A stretch of DNA of 64,000 nucleotides from Obelidium mucronatum. Its lineage: Eukaryota; Chytridiomycota; Chytridiomycetes; Chytridiales; Chytriomycetaceae. Position 1 is the first letter of the stretch. Each line of letters begins with the position of its first letter. The stretch covers positions 35,834 through 99,833 of the forward strand of contig JAIVFH010000117.1 in the NCBI GenBank assembly GCA_025765595.1, given 5' to 3'. Positions 34,249 through 44,193 of the stretch are shown here, piece by piece. The translations under genes were made by a program, and so were the position numbers. The notes beneath the pieces were generated by a model that had not been told where the DNA came from, searched no databases, and saw only the letters and a list, made by a program, of their open reading frames with translations.

Positions 34249-35312
34249 GCAGTCTTTTTTTTCCTTTTTTTTAGGTATAGTATTTAGTGGATGTAATTAT
34301 AAATGAGTTGCTGGTGATTCTTGGTGTTGGGGAGAGCTGATTAATCAGCAGGGTTTCTTTGACAAGCCTTTTTTGATTGAAGATGGCATGCCGTTAAAGT
34401 GCTCAATTGTCCTTTTATTGATGCGAAAGCAACAAAGATATGAATATCAGATTATTTACATTTCTAAATGCAGTCATGAAATTTGTAATGACGTTTGTCA
34501 TCTATTGAATGTTCAGCAAAGAATTCCCAAACACAAAAAAGGAAGCAGAGAGTCCATTTGGTGCCTTCTAAAAAAAAAAACTAGAAGGCACACGTCTGAT
34601 GGAAATAAGCATTATGCTGAAACGAGGGCCCTTTTTCGGAACAAATATTAGAAATTAGATTGTTTCCATTTCTGAAAAAGGATAAAAAGTGGGAAGGTCC
34701 ACCAATTTTTCTGCCTTTTTTAAGTCTCGAAAAAACTGCAAAATGAGTCTTGAAGGTGAGCTACCGCTTGGAGTCCCTGTCCCCCCCTCATGCATTTGGG
34801 TCTCTTTGGAAGGCTGTGTGGTGGTTGAATCGAAGGAGTTGGCTTGAATTGCATGGTATTGTATTGAGATCAGAAGCAACTGCCTTCTCTTGGTTGATTG
34901 GCACTCTGTTCTTCTTGATCGACCTGCAAGGCATTGATGCTTTATCCGGAACGCATTTGTGTCCCTGGGGCATTGGCTGGCAGAGGGTCCTGGCAAGGAT
35001 GGCGGCAGGATGGAAAGCTCCTGCCAACCAATTTATGCCGATATCTCTCCCCCCAAACCCCCTTCAGCGCCCCGCTTCCTTGTCTCTGCTCAATCAAACC
35101 TCACTCCTCTTTGCTTGTTTCCCGCCAATCCCAACCCAACTTGTGTGTCTTGGCATGGATCAATCCACTTCAAGCTGGGGGCTGAAGGCGGAAAATTTAA
35201 ATATTCCGAAAATTGTGTTTGTTATCAGTTGATTCTAAATGTCGAAAACAAATCACAAAACACAGACAAGCACGAGGAGCAGCTTAACAGCGATGGAAAG
35301 AAGCCGCTGAAG
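34249..35312. promoter_or_regulatory. long leader/promoter of the H+-ATPase gene
   Basis: About 1 kb without a convincing gene. Pyrimidine-rich stretches (CT-rich around 35041-35110) lie upstream of the ATPase start. The ATPase frame is open upstream to 34959, but the added residues show no homology, so I take ATG 35313 as the start. Strong promoter activity is expected for such a gene; specific sites cannot be named. Confidence 0.4.
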
Positions 35313-38176
35313 ATGGAGGAAGCCATTCACGTCGAAGTCGCCGATGAAATCTCGCCAGAACTCGAAGCCCTTTTGCACACTGAACCCTTGCAGGGTCTGA
35401 CTGACGAGCAAGTTGCTGAACGCACTGCCCAATTCGGTCTCAACGAAATCCCAGAGACCAAGACCAACCCCCTCCTCAAGTTCTTGTCTTACTTCTTGGG
35501 GCCAATTTCCTACCTTTTGGAAATCGCCTGTGTCTTGTCTGGTATCTTCGAAGACTGGATCGACTTTGGTATCTTGCTTGCCGTGTTGATCATCAACGCT
35601 TGTATCGGTTTCTTTGAAGAAGCTCGTGCTGAATCTGCCTTGGATGCCCTCAAGAACACTCTTGCCTTGAGAACCCGTGTTTGGAGAAACGGAAAGCTTG
35701 TCGAAGTTGAATCCAACACGCTTGTTCCAGGCGACATTATCGCTCTTCGTCTCGGAGACATTATTCCAGCCGATTGTCGTCTTTTGGGAGTCGGTGTCCA
35801 GGGAGAAATCTCTGAGGGTACTCTCCAAATCGACCAAGCCGCTCTTACCGGTGAATCCCTCCCAGTCAACAAGGGTAAGGGTGCCACTGCCTACTCCTCC
35901 GCTATCGTCAAGCAAGGTCAGATGTTGGCTGTTGTTACCAAGACTGGTATCCACACTTACATTGGTCGTGCCGCCAACTTGATCTCCATCACCACTGAAG
36001 AAGGTCACTTCCAAAAGATTATTAACTCCATCGGAAACTTCTTGGTCATCATCACCTGTGTATGTATCTTCTTATATTTCTACTTAAGTCTATTTTTTCG
36101 TCTCACGTATGTTCTCGGACACAGGTCATGGCTTTCGCTCTCTTCTTCATCCGTGTTTGGGCTGTGCCAGAAAACAAGGACGACGAGCTCGGAAAGAGAG
36201 TCAAGTCTGCCCTTTTGGAAGTTCTTGTTTTGACTATTGCTGCCATTCCAGTCGGTCTCCCAACCATCATGTCCGTTACCATGGCTGTCGGTGCCTCCCA
36301 GCTTGCCAAGAAGGAAGTTATCGTCAAGCGTTTGACTGCTATTGAAGAACTCGCCTCCGTCTCCATCCTTTGTTCTGACAAGACCGGTACTTTGACCATG
36401 AACAAGCTCTCCTTTGACGTTCCATACCTTTCCAACAAGGGAAACACCACTGATGACTTCGAGGGTACTGGAATCAAGTACACTGAACAAGACTTGTTGT
36501 TGCACTCCTTCTTTGCTTCTGAACCAGGAGCGCAAGATGCCATTGAATCCGCTATTCGTAAGGCTGCCCAAGAACGTGTCACTGTCCTCAAGGAGCGTGA
36601 AAACCAGGACCACCACATCCCAGGCTACAAGGTCAACAACTTTATTCCATTCAACCCAACCTCCAAGTACACTGAAGCCACTGTTACCGACCTTGCCACC
36701 GGAAAGCAATTCCGTGCCATCAAGGGTGCCCCACAAGTTATTGTTCGTATGGTTGGTGGTCACGATGAAGCTACCGCTGCCGTCAACAACTTTGCAAGAC
36801 GTGGTCTCCGTGCTCTCGGTGTTGCCCGTACTATCGACGACGCCATGACCAAGTTTGAAATGATTGGTATGATTTCTCTTCTTGACCCACCCCGTCCAGA
36901 CTCTGCCCACACCATCCAAGAATGCCACAACCTCGGAATTGCCGTCAAGATGATTACTGGTGACCAGCAAATTATCGGAAAGGAAGTTGCCCACCGTCTC
37001 GGAATGAACCGTACCATTTTGGATGCCAGCAAGTTGATGGACTCCTCCCTTGACGAAGAAGCCCTCATCGACCGTTGTGAAAAGTGTGATGGTTTCGCCC
37101 AGGTTATTCCAGAACACAAGTACAAGGTTGTTGAATTGTTGCAAAAGAGAGGATTCCTTGTTGGTATGACTGGTGACGGTGTTAACGATGCCCCAGCTTT
37201 GAAGAAGGCCAACGTCGGTATTGCCGTCGAAGGATGTACCGATGCTGCCCGTTCCGCCGCCGATATTGTTTTGCTTGCTGAAGGTCTTTCTACCATTGTC
37301 GATGGTGTCAAGTGTTCCCGTGCCATTTTCCAAAGAATGAGATCCTATGCCTTGTACCGTATTGCCTCTACCATCCACTTCTTGTTGTTCTTCTTTATCT
37401 CCATCTGTGCCTACGGATTCTCCCTTCCAGCTAGATTGATTATCTTGATTGCCGTTTTGAACGACGCCGCCACCCTCGTCATCTCTGTCGACAACGCTCA
37501 AATCTCCCAGCGCCCAGACAAGTGGCGTCTTGGACAACTCCTTACTCTTTCCTTCGTTCTCGGATTCTTGCTCATGCTTATCTCCTGGGCCCACTTCTTT
37601 GTCGGACACTACGGATTCGGTTACACCACTGCCTCTTTCGATGCCCACCCAGAAATTGAAAACTCTGGAGTCCTCCAAACCATCATGTACCTCCAAATTT
37701 CTTCCTGCCCACACTTTGTCATCTTCTCGACCCGTCTCCCAGGCTACTTTTACGAAAACATGCCATCCTGGACCTTCATTATCGCTGTCGCTGGTACCCA
37801 AGTCTTTGCCATGTTCATGTCCATCTTTGGTATCCGTGGTCTCGACGCTACTGCTATCGGTTGGGGTTGGGGTATCGGAGTTCTCCTCATCTCTACCGTC
37901 ATGTTCATGTTGCTTGATATCATCAAGGTTGCCATTATCCGCAAGTGGTCCTTTGACTTGACTGTCAAGTTGTTCCCAACCAAGGCGCGTAAGGCTGAAT
38001 TGGAAGTCCGTCTTGCCAAGCGTCAGGTCAAGGACCGTGTCAACCTTAACGTTGAGAAGGCTCGTAAGGTTCTTTACTTGACTATGGGTGTTGTTGCTTG
38101 GAAGAAGGCTGTTGAACATGCCGCCAAGAACAAGAAGATTGCTGGAAACTCTAGCTCAACTCTTGAAGTCAACTAA
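35313..38176 (+). CDS. PMA1: plasma-membrane H+-ATPase, P-type IIIA
   Basis: Two exons, 35313..36059 and 36125..38176; 932 aa. Pumps protons out of the cell and energises nutrient uptake. It has the acidic N-terminal cytosolic segment, the actuator TGES loop (ALTGESLPV), and the transport motif PVGLP in M4. It also has the phosphorylation site CSDKTGTLT (Asp ~334), KGAPQ in the nucleotide domain, MITGDQ, GDGVNDAPAL, and the M5-M6 block with LNDAATLVISVD. Codon use is strongly restricted (GGT/GGA, GCC/GCT, AAG, CGT, TTG/CTC), unlike most neighbours, as expected for one of the most abundant membrane proteins. The C-terminus lacks an obvious yeast-type SxT regulatory tail. Function is certain; symbol by family. 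Confidence 0.95.
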
Positions 38177-39197
38177 AAGGAAAAAAAAAAAACGGAAAAG
38201 GAAAGGAGAAAAAAAACATTTTTTTTTTGACTTGATTGGTTTTCTATTATCCGGATTCTTTTTTTTCTTTCTTAGAGGTGGTTTGGTTGTTATAAAGCTG
38301 CTTATCCTTATTCAGCAACACACCTTGGTACATTTCTCATTTCCAAAATGTCTCTTCTTCTTTTTTTTTCTGTATTTGATATTTTTGGGAACCTCTTTCT
38401 TTTATAAGTCTTCAATAATATTGCGCACGCAATCCCAAACTGGACTTTGCGCAAAAAAAGAACGCGCAAAAAATGGAGATGAAAAGATGCGTCGACCAAT
38501 CACATCGCAGCAGCCAACCAACCGACCTACAATTAGCTGCCCGGAGTGCAACAGCAACCAGCAATATACAGAGTTAACTGATATGCAAACTGCACTCCGT
38601 CCAGTTGAGCGCCGGCTCCAATCAACGGCACATAGATCATGGTGTTAGTGGCAGTACGTTATACTGGAAACGATCAGGGAAACAATGCAAAGTAAACGAA
38701 ACAACAGCCAATGTTAACTTTTATTCTGTGTGACTGTCAAATAAAAAAGTGTCGCCCAAGAGCATCGTCGCTTCCGATCCATGTCGACTCTGACTTGGAC
38801 TTGGAGAACATACGCGCCAATTGTGCTGGCTTCAACCCCATGAAATAGTACATGTAAAAAAAATATGCCTTTACCACCGTGGTGGTTCTCGACAACGCCC
38901 CTAATGTCCATCAGCCAGCTGCGCGGGTAAGTTGGTCAAGGATTTCTCATTTCGTAAAAATCCAATTTCGAAAAAAACAAACAATAATAAATCCAAAAAG
39001 AATTTAGATGCTGTTAAACGGTTTTATAATGTTAGAAGGGGGCCGCTTTTGGTGGTGGTGGTGGTGGTGGGTTGGTCCAGAGGTTGTCATCAGTTATTCC
39101 TCACATGTCTTTGGGTATGTTAGCATCAGGGATTATCCGCCACGTAAAAATGAAATTTTTTTCATCAAATAGGTTTGCAACACCCCTCCTGTTCGTA
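38177..39197. other. intergenic
   Basis: 3' flank of the ATPase with poly-A and poly-T runs, then a GGT/TGG microsatellite at about 39047-39070 just before the split tRNA. Short open frames here have no protein-like features. Confidence 0.4.
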
Positions 39198-39224
39198 GGG
39201 CAGATGGCCGAGCGGTCTAAGGCG
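39198..39224 (+). tRNA. 5' part of tRNA-Leu(AAG), interrupted
   Basis: Bases 39198-39204 are the 5' acceptor strand. They are followed by TG, a 3-bp D stem with a Leu-type D loop, and G26. The match to the class II leucine tRNA pattern, including the A-box, is exact. The remaining 55 nucleotides lie 4,144 bases downstream at 43369-43423. Together they form an 82-nt cloverleaf; alone this is half a gene. Confidence 0.88.
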
Positions 39225-39642
39225 GTATGGTAAAATGGCAGAATTTCCGTGGGAAAAAAAAATGAGACAGATGAAGTCCCATCACTCCATCGGCATCTGC
39301 CACCAACCAACACTGTCCGCCTTCGGCAAACGCCATGTATAGGCCATTGGAACTACTAGGAGCAAGCAGGGATGCGGTGGGAGGGGAAAGGGAGAGGGGA
39401 ATGGGCCGATCGCTCCACCAGGTGTTCTGGGTTTGCAAGCGACGCAGCAAACTCATGGCAACCTGATGGAGACTATAGAGCTGGATCGGGGCGGGGCGTC
39501 GAATCGGAGCTCGCTGGTTTGTAGTGGTGGGGAAGTTTACCTTCAGGAGTCTTCCGCATTGGCGAGGATTTTTGAATGATTTAAATAAAAGTATCACAAC
39601 AATAAAACCAATATATTCCAAATAATTCCAAAATAAACACAT
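39217..39642 (-). other. open frame at the left end of the element
   Basis: A 141-codon frame in the element's left 440 bases, between its edge and the recombinase stop. The interior (LLRRLQTQNTWWSDRPIPLSL, then SNGLYMAFAEGGQCWLVAD) has protein-like composition and higher GC than its surroundings. I recognise no family, and the frame runs a few codons into the tRNA. It may be a captured fragment, a small accessory gene or chance. Confidence 0.2.
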
Positions 39643-42600
39643 CCACCTTAATTAAAAGCATCCGTTTTGTTTCAACCACTTACTCCCGTTTTTTTTCTCT
39701 TACGTTCCGCAGCTCGTTCCGCAGCACGTATTTCAGATTGCTGTTTCTCGAACACACCCATTCCAAAGTCGTCCCGCTCCACAGACTTTGTTTGGCCCAT
39801 AATGTTAAAGGAGTAACCAACAACACTTCGGTTCGGATCATTCGTATTGGAGGTATTGTAGATGGCGAAACGGATGTCCTGGTCCAAAGCTTTACAGGCA
39901 GCATCAACGTCCAAAGATTCCGCAGCCATTTTGTCCTTGACATGGCCCACAATAGTTTGATAGCGAGAGTAAGTATTAGAAATCTTACTTCTCCACAGTG
40001 ATCCATGGCGCAAATTGTACAAACGGAAGTGTTTCGTGGCACAATCGTAGATTTCTTTGGATGATTTGAAGTTTTTCCCACCGAGGTTGCGAAGGCTGCA
40101 GATGGGAACATTCACATTGAATGGATCGTCCGGATTGAAAGGGCGGGAGTATTCCAGTCTGAAGGGCCCATCTTCAAGAACAATAGGTGGTGGCTCGTCG
40201 CTTGGCACCATTGCAGATGACTCCGGTTGCTCAACAGCAGGAGCAATGACACTTTCTGGCAGTTGATTGGAGACTGTTGCCTCCATTTCGTTCGATTCAC
40301 TTGATGATCCCGTCTCAGATATTGTTGGTGATGATCCCGCCTCAGATATTGTTGGCGATTTGTCCATCATTTTCTTGAATTCCTTCTTGAATTCAGTTAA
40401 CAGTTGGGTCTTGAGCGTTTCCATTAACTCAGGAAAAACGGCTTTAAAAGCTCCAACAGGAGTTGAATCCTCATTTAATTTTCCGAGGGCTTCTCGGCGT
40501 CCATGTTCCACACGACTGCGAACTTGGGCACAAACATCCTCAAATTCAGCCGTTTTCAAACCAGGTAGATTATCAAACAGCCATTTAACTAATTTAGAAA
40601 CATATATGATTATAGGTAGGTAAAATAAAGAAGTGCATTGAATTCAAGTATGATTACCTGGTTTTGTATCATAAACTTTGCTGTACAGCCGCACGTAAGC
40701 CATATTATAATAGAAGCAGTTTGCTGATGCCTCCCACCAGTCGCAAATCACTTTCAGCGATTCTAATCCATTGTACACCCATTTGCTCTGATCGGCATCC
40801 CAATACTGAGCAAGTTCCTTGCATTTGACAGGGTCATTCAGGGCATCACGAAAGCGCACAATGGCTCCATTGAAAACCAAGGAGCTAAGAGACGATGGTA
40901 TCGGAACTCGGCGCCATATAATGATTTTGGTAGCAAATGGGTCATGATCGGCGGTAGCTTTGACAACCTAAAACACACTTTAAAAAAATAAACTAAAATA
41001 AAAATAATAAAATACCGTGTCGGGAGTGCTTTTGGCATAATGAGCATCAGTGACATCTTTACCCTCCTTGTCGGTGAAGTTCCAGAGAGATTTGTAGTGG
41101 TCAGTTGGAACATCTTTCTTCTTCAACAGTTCAACGTGCACCGTTCGCATGGCATGAAGAGCTTTATCTTCAATTTTTACGCGGAGATGTTCAAACAGCT
41201 TGTTCATTTGGGCGTTCATTGCAGGAGACGAGAAGGCCTTTTCGCTGGAGTTTCCTTCAAACACGTAACTCTTCCGCAGCGCGTCAATACCGCCCATGAA
41301 ATTTGGTGGGGCATCTCCATATCCATGTACGTCAATCATCATTGCTAGAATATTTGCAAACATGAAACATTTCCATGGAGTTGCTGCTTCACCAAGGCAG
41401 AAGAAATGGGTGTCCGATTGACCTTTCTTAGCCAATAGTGACTAATAAAAGCTTTTTTTAAAAAAAATCGCCGTTTCAATATAGATAACTCACATGAGTC
41501 TTGGTTCCGGAAATTTTGAATCTTGTGCCGTACAGCGTATCACCCTCACTTGCTCCCAATTTCACGCCAGCTTGGGCGGCAAGGAGTTTCTTACTTGGAT
41601 CACAGTGGAGTGAAAGGCTCCCAACCTCAGAGTAGTCGACTCCCTGTAAATCCTGTGCACGCCCACCACACAAACAGTCAGCGGTCCAGACTTTTAACAA
41701 TTTCAATCCAGCCGGCTCTGCAGTCCCACGATGTCTCACAACACAAAATTCAAACGCTCTTTCATACAAATCCGGTTCTAGAAATTTATCAATAGCACCA
41801 GAGATGTTGTTGAATGGGTCTCGGCTGTGTTTTCTGTAGCGGCCGTAGGTTAGTAGGAAAACAGCAAGACTCCCAAAAACTTACTTGTCAGCGGCCGCTG
41901 CAGAAAAAGAATTCGAATCTTTGATAACATCTGCGTGGGCTTTGCAGGCATTCCTGTCTTCGCAGCACAGATCCTCTCCTGGTGATAGGGGGGAAACAAG
42001 GGGCTCGAAAAAGGTTGCCGCTGCTTTATGAGAGGCATTAACAGTGGACTGAGTTACAGGAAGGTTAACCAGAAAGAATTGTCTCGGAATGTACTCACCC
42101 CTTTTTTTCCACGATCGCCTGTATATTTTCCCCGTTTTGATGGCCTTTCGAATTGGAGTTTCAAGAAAATGTTGACACAAGTCCCCGTAATTTTCCAATA
42201 ATAATCAGCAAGAAACGCTGTATTTGGGGTTGTTTCGACATAGGAGGACATTAAATCCTAAAAAAGATAGTGAATTTTTATGAAGGGTATGAAGCGCCTG
42301 CCATACCATATAATCGCAGAAGTAACGGTAGTCGGACATCCAAGTACTAAGTGGGCCGGCGATGATGGTCGCTGCCTTGCTAACCGACATGGATAACAAG
42401 GAGCCGCCATTTTCCAACAGTGTTGATTCCTTTTCCACGTATTTTAAAATGAGATTGTTGAATCGTTTGTCGAAACGAAGGCAGTAGGCAATGGTCATAA
42501 TGCCCTCGTGCAGAGTCGCGTCAACTGCAGCGATGTTAGCAGACAAATAAAAAAATACCAACAAAACACACCAGTTTGAACCAGCGACCACCAAGAAAGC

Positions 42601-43368
42601 ATGGTTTTCTTGGCCTCTTGGCGTTCATCTGCGTATCGGAAGCCCGGCGCTGCTTTGTGGACATCGATTTTTGGATCCAGGGTGAATGGGAGGTCTTTAG
42701 GGACAAGAGGTACGTCTAATGACGGGTCTTTGCTGATTAATGCCCGCTTTGGATCAATAGCATCGTCTTCGTCATCATCCAACTTTGGCTCTTCGGGATT
42801 TGGCTCCGATCCTTCCTCTTGGTTCTTCTTTCGACGGCCAGTCCTTTTCTTAGGAGGTTCGTCGCCTGCGTTTTCATCAGCCGTCTTTGCCGGTCGTCCG
42901 CGCTTCTTTTTGGACGGGGTTTCGGCGGTTGGGTTAGGGTTTTCCTGAATTGGCGCCTTGATCCATCCTTTACGGCCGCGCGGTTTGTACACTTGGCCGT
43001 TTGCACCGATTTTGACAGGTGCTAAATTGTCAGATGGAAGTAAATATAATAAAAAGAATATTAAATAACAAGTACCAAAAACAACGAACGAACTTACGAG
43101 GTTCATATCGCAACAAGCAGTCCTTACATGCGCGGTCGTTTCTTGTCATAGCGCGGCCCTTTTCAGTCACAGCCGAGGAGTGTGGTGAGGAGCAGTGATC
43201 GGTTGTATGGACGACGTGCTTAGGCTGACCTAAAGCGCACTGCACCCCTTTGCGCTCCTCCGTAACAGTCTCGTTACAAGTGATGCAGAACACGGCCGAT
43301 GGCTGTGAGGCCGTCGCTGCTGTGCCTCGGTTTGTGTTGGCTGGTCGATTGGTAGCAGAATCCAACAC
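39225..43368. mobile_element. Crypton-like tyrosine-recombinase element inserted in tRNA-Leu
   Basis: The boundaries are set by the tRNA: removing 39225-43368 gives an uninterrupted tRNA-Leu(AAG). Length 4,144 bases. I find no convincing terminal inverted repeat, LTR or target-site duplication, as expected for tyrosine-recombinase elements and unlike DDE transposons or retrotransposons. The only large gene is the recombinase, reading from right to left. A short direct repeat (GGCAGAATTTCC near 39237-39248; AGCAGAATCC near 43355-43364) lies just inside each end and might be a recombinase-binding site. The insertion separates the pol III A box from the B box by over 4 kb, so the host tRNA copy is probably inactive. 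Confidence 0.8.
39672..43368 (-). CDS. tyrosine recombinase of the tRNA-inserted element
   Basis: Nine exons: 43368..43098, 43021..42572, 42524..42307, 42257..42099, 42048..41885, 41833..41494, 41441..41016, 40967..40658 and 40588..39672; all phases agree, 1,084 codons. N-terminus: Cys/His-rich (CITC...C...H...HC...CKDC, ~26-85), a probable zinc fold. Then a Lys-rich linker with an AT-hook (KKKRGRPAK, ~128-136). Catalytic region: CGGRAQDLQGVD (Arg ~478), ALHAMRTVHVELL (His ~630, Arg ~633) and DAHYAKSTPD (Tyr ~669); the Arg-to-Tyr spacing of 36 is normal for the family. A C-terminal ~190-residue domain may bind DNA and ends basic (RKRKKTG). No ATG precedes the Cys region: the frame is open exactly to the tRNA, where the next codon is a stop. 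Translation start unresolved. Confidence 0.75.
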
Positions 43369-43423
43369 TCACGTTAAGGCCGTGATCTATTCGTAGGCGT
43401 GGGTTCGAATCCCACTCTGCTCA
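43369..43423 (+). tRNA. 3' part of tRNA-Leu(AAG), interrupted
   Basis: Anticodon arm 43369-43385 (5-bp stem TCACG/CGTGA, loop TTAAGGC, anticodon AAG at 43375-43377 reading shift checked as T-T-AAG-G-C). Then a class II variable arm (TCTA-TTCG-TAGG), a T arm with the B box GGTTCGAATCC, and the 3' acceptor strand TCTGCTC plus discriminator A. It pairs fully with the 5' strand at 39198-39204 (one G-T wobble). The anticodon triplet itself is 43376-43378. CCA is not encoded, as in eukaryotes. Confidence 0.88.
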
Positions 43424-43434
43424 CTTCTTGTTGG

Positions 43435-43438
43435 TTTT
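43435..43438 (+). terminator. RNA polymerase III T4 terminator of the split tRNA
   Basis: TTTT twelve bases after the discriminator base, the normal eukaryotic pol III stop. It confirms the orientation and the true 3' end of the interrupted tRNA gene. Confidence 0.6.
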
Positions 43439-44193
43439 AAGCGTCGTTTGTTTTGAAGAGAGGTTGATGGTAGGGGTGGGGAAGGATGGTTTTGGTTGAT
43501 GTGCCCCGAGACAGTCACATATTAAACCCGAATGTGGAGACTAAAGTGAAAGTGCAATTTTCAAGCAGGAAGGTATTCGATAACAGCTCAAGTTGTATTC
43601 GATAGCAGCACAGTCACTTTTTTGTTCATTTCATAATGCCAGCCCAACACAAGCAGAGCTTTCAGAATTCTCAGAGACGTTATAAAGAAATGCGGCTGTA
43701 TTTTCGCGAATTCTCTTGCTGCTTTCAATTCGTTTTCCGGTAACATCCTCGATTCTCTGGAAGTTCCGAAAGATGAATGGGGTTTACTCTTTTGCAATCG
43801 CTTTTATACCAGCTTTTCAAAGAAAATACCCAGCGGCTATTGAATCATGAATGACTTGCAAAAGCTCGTCTGCAGAGACAAGATTGGGGAAAGCAGATTT
43901 GCCAGTACATACTCTCACGGGACAACCCGCACAACCGGCACTCTATGATACGGACTTTCCTGTCGTAAGAAAACAAAAAAGCTGCTTGCAAAGAATAGAT
44001 TATCCCCTTTTGGATAAAAAACACAGGACTATACCAGAGGTCAAGAGCACACACAAACAGTTTTCAAACGTTATAATTGGCATTGTTTTTTTCAAAATAA
44101 AAAAAAAGTCAAAGAGGAAACAACAAAAAAACATGGAATAGAAGAATGAGAGAGAAAAATAAAAATACAAAAAAAAAAAAAAGAAATCTTCCT
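43439..44193. other. intergenic
   Basis: No supported gene. A direct repeat of a GTATTCGATAxCAGC unit occurs twice near 43570 and 43590. Open frames at 43588-43797 (-) and 43851-44141 (+) are short, Lys-rich and unlike known proteins. Confidence 0.35.

Noticed and set aside
34959..35312. N-terminal extension of the H+-ATPase
   Set aside because: Open but without homology, Pro/Ser-rich, and PMA-type pumps start near the acidic segment that follows ATG 35313.
36080..38119. 679-codon open frame antisense to the H+-ATPase
   Set aside because: A by-product of the strongly biased codon use on the + strand. The translation is Ser/Gly/Asn-rich without domains, and the ATPase on the other strand is unmistakable.
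39225..43368. Retrotransposon or DDE transposon explanation for the tRNA insertion
   Set aside because: No reverse transcriptase, LTR, poly-A tail, terminal inverted repeat or target-site duplication is visible, and the protein carries recombinase-type Arg/HxxR/Tyr residues.
39225..43368. A giant tRNA intron
   Set aside because: Nuclear tRNA introns sit after position 37 and are short. This one lies at 26/27, is 4.1 kb and carries a protein gene on the opposite strand.
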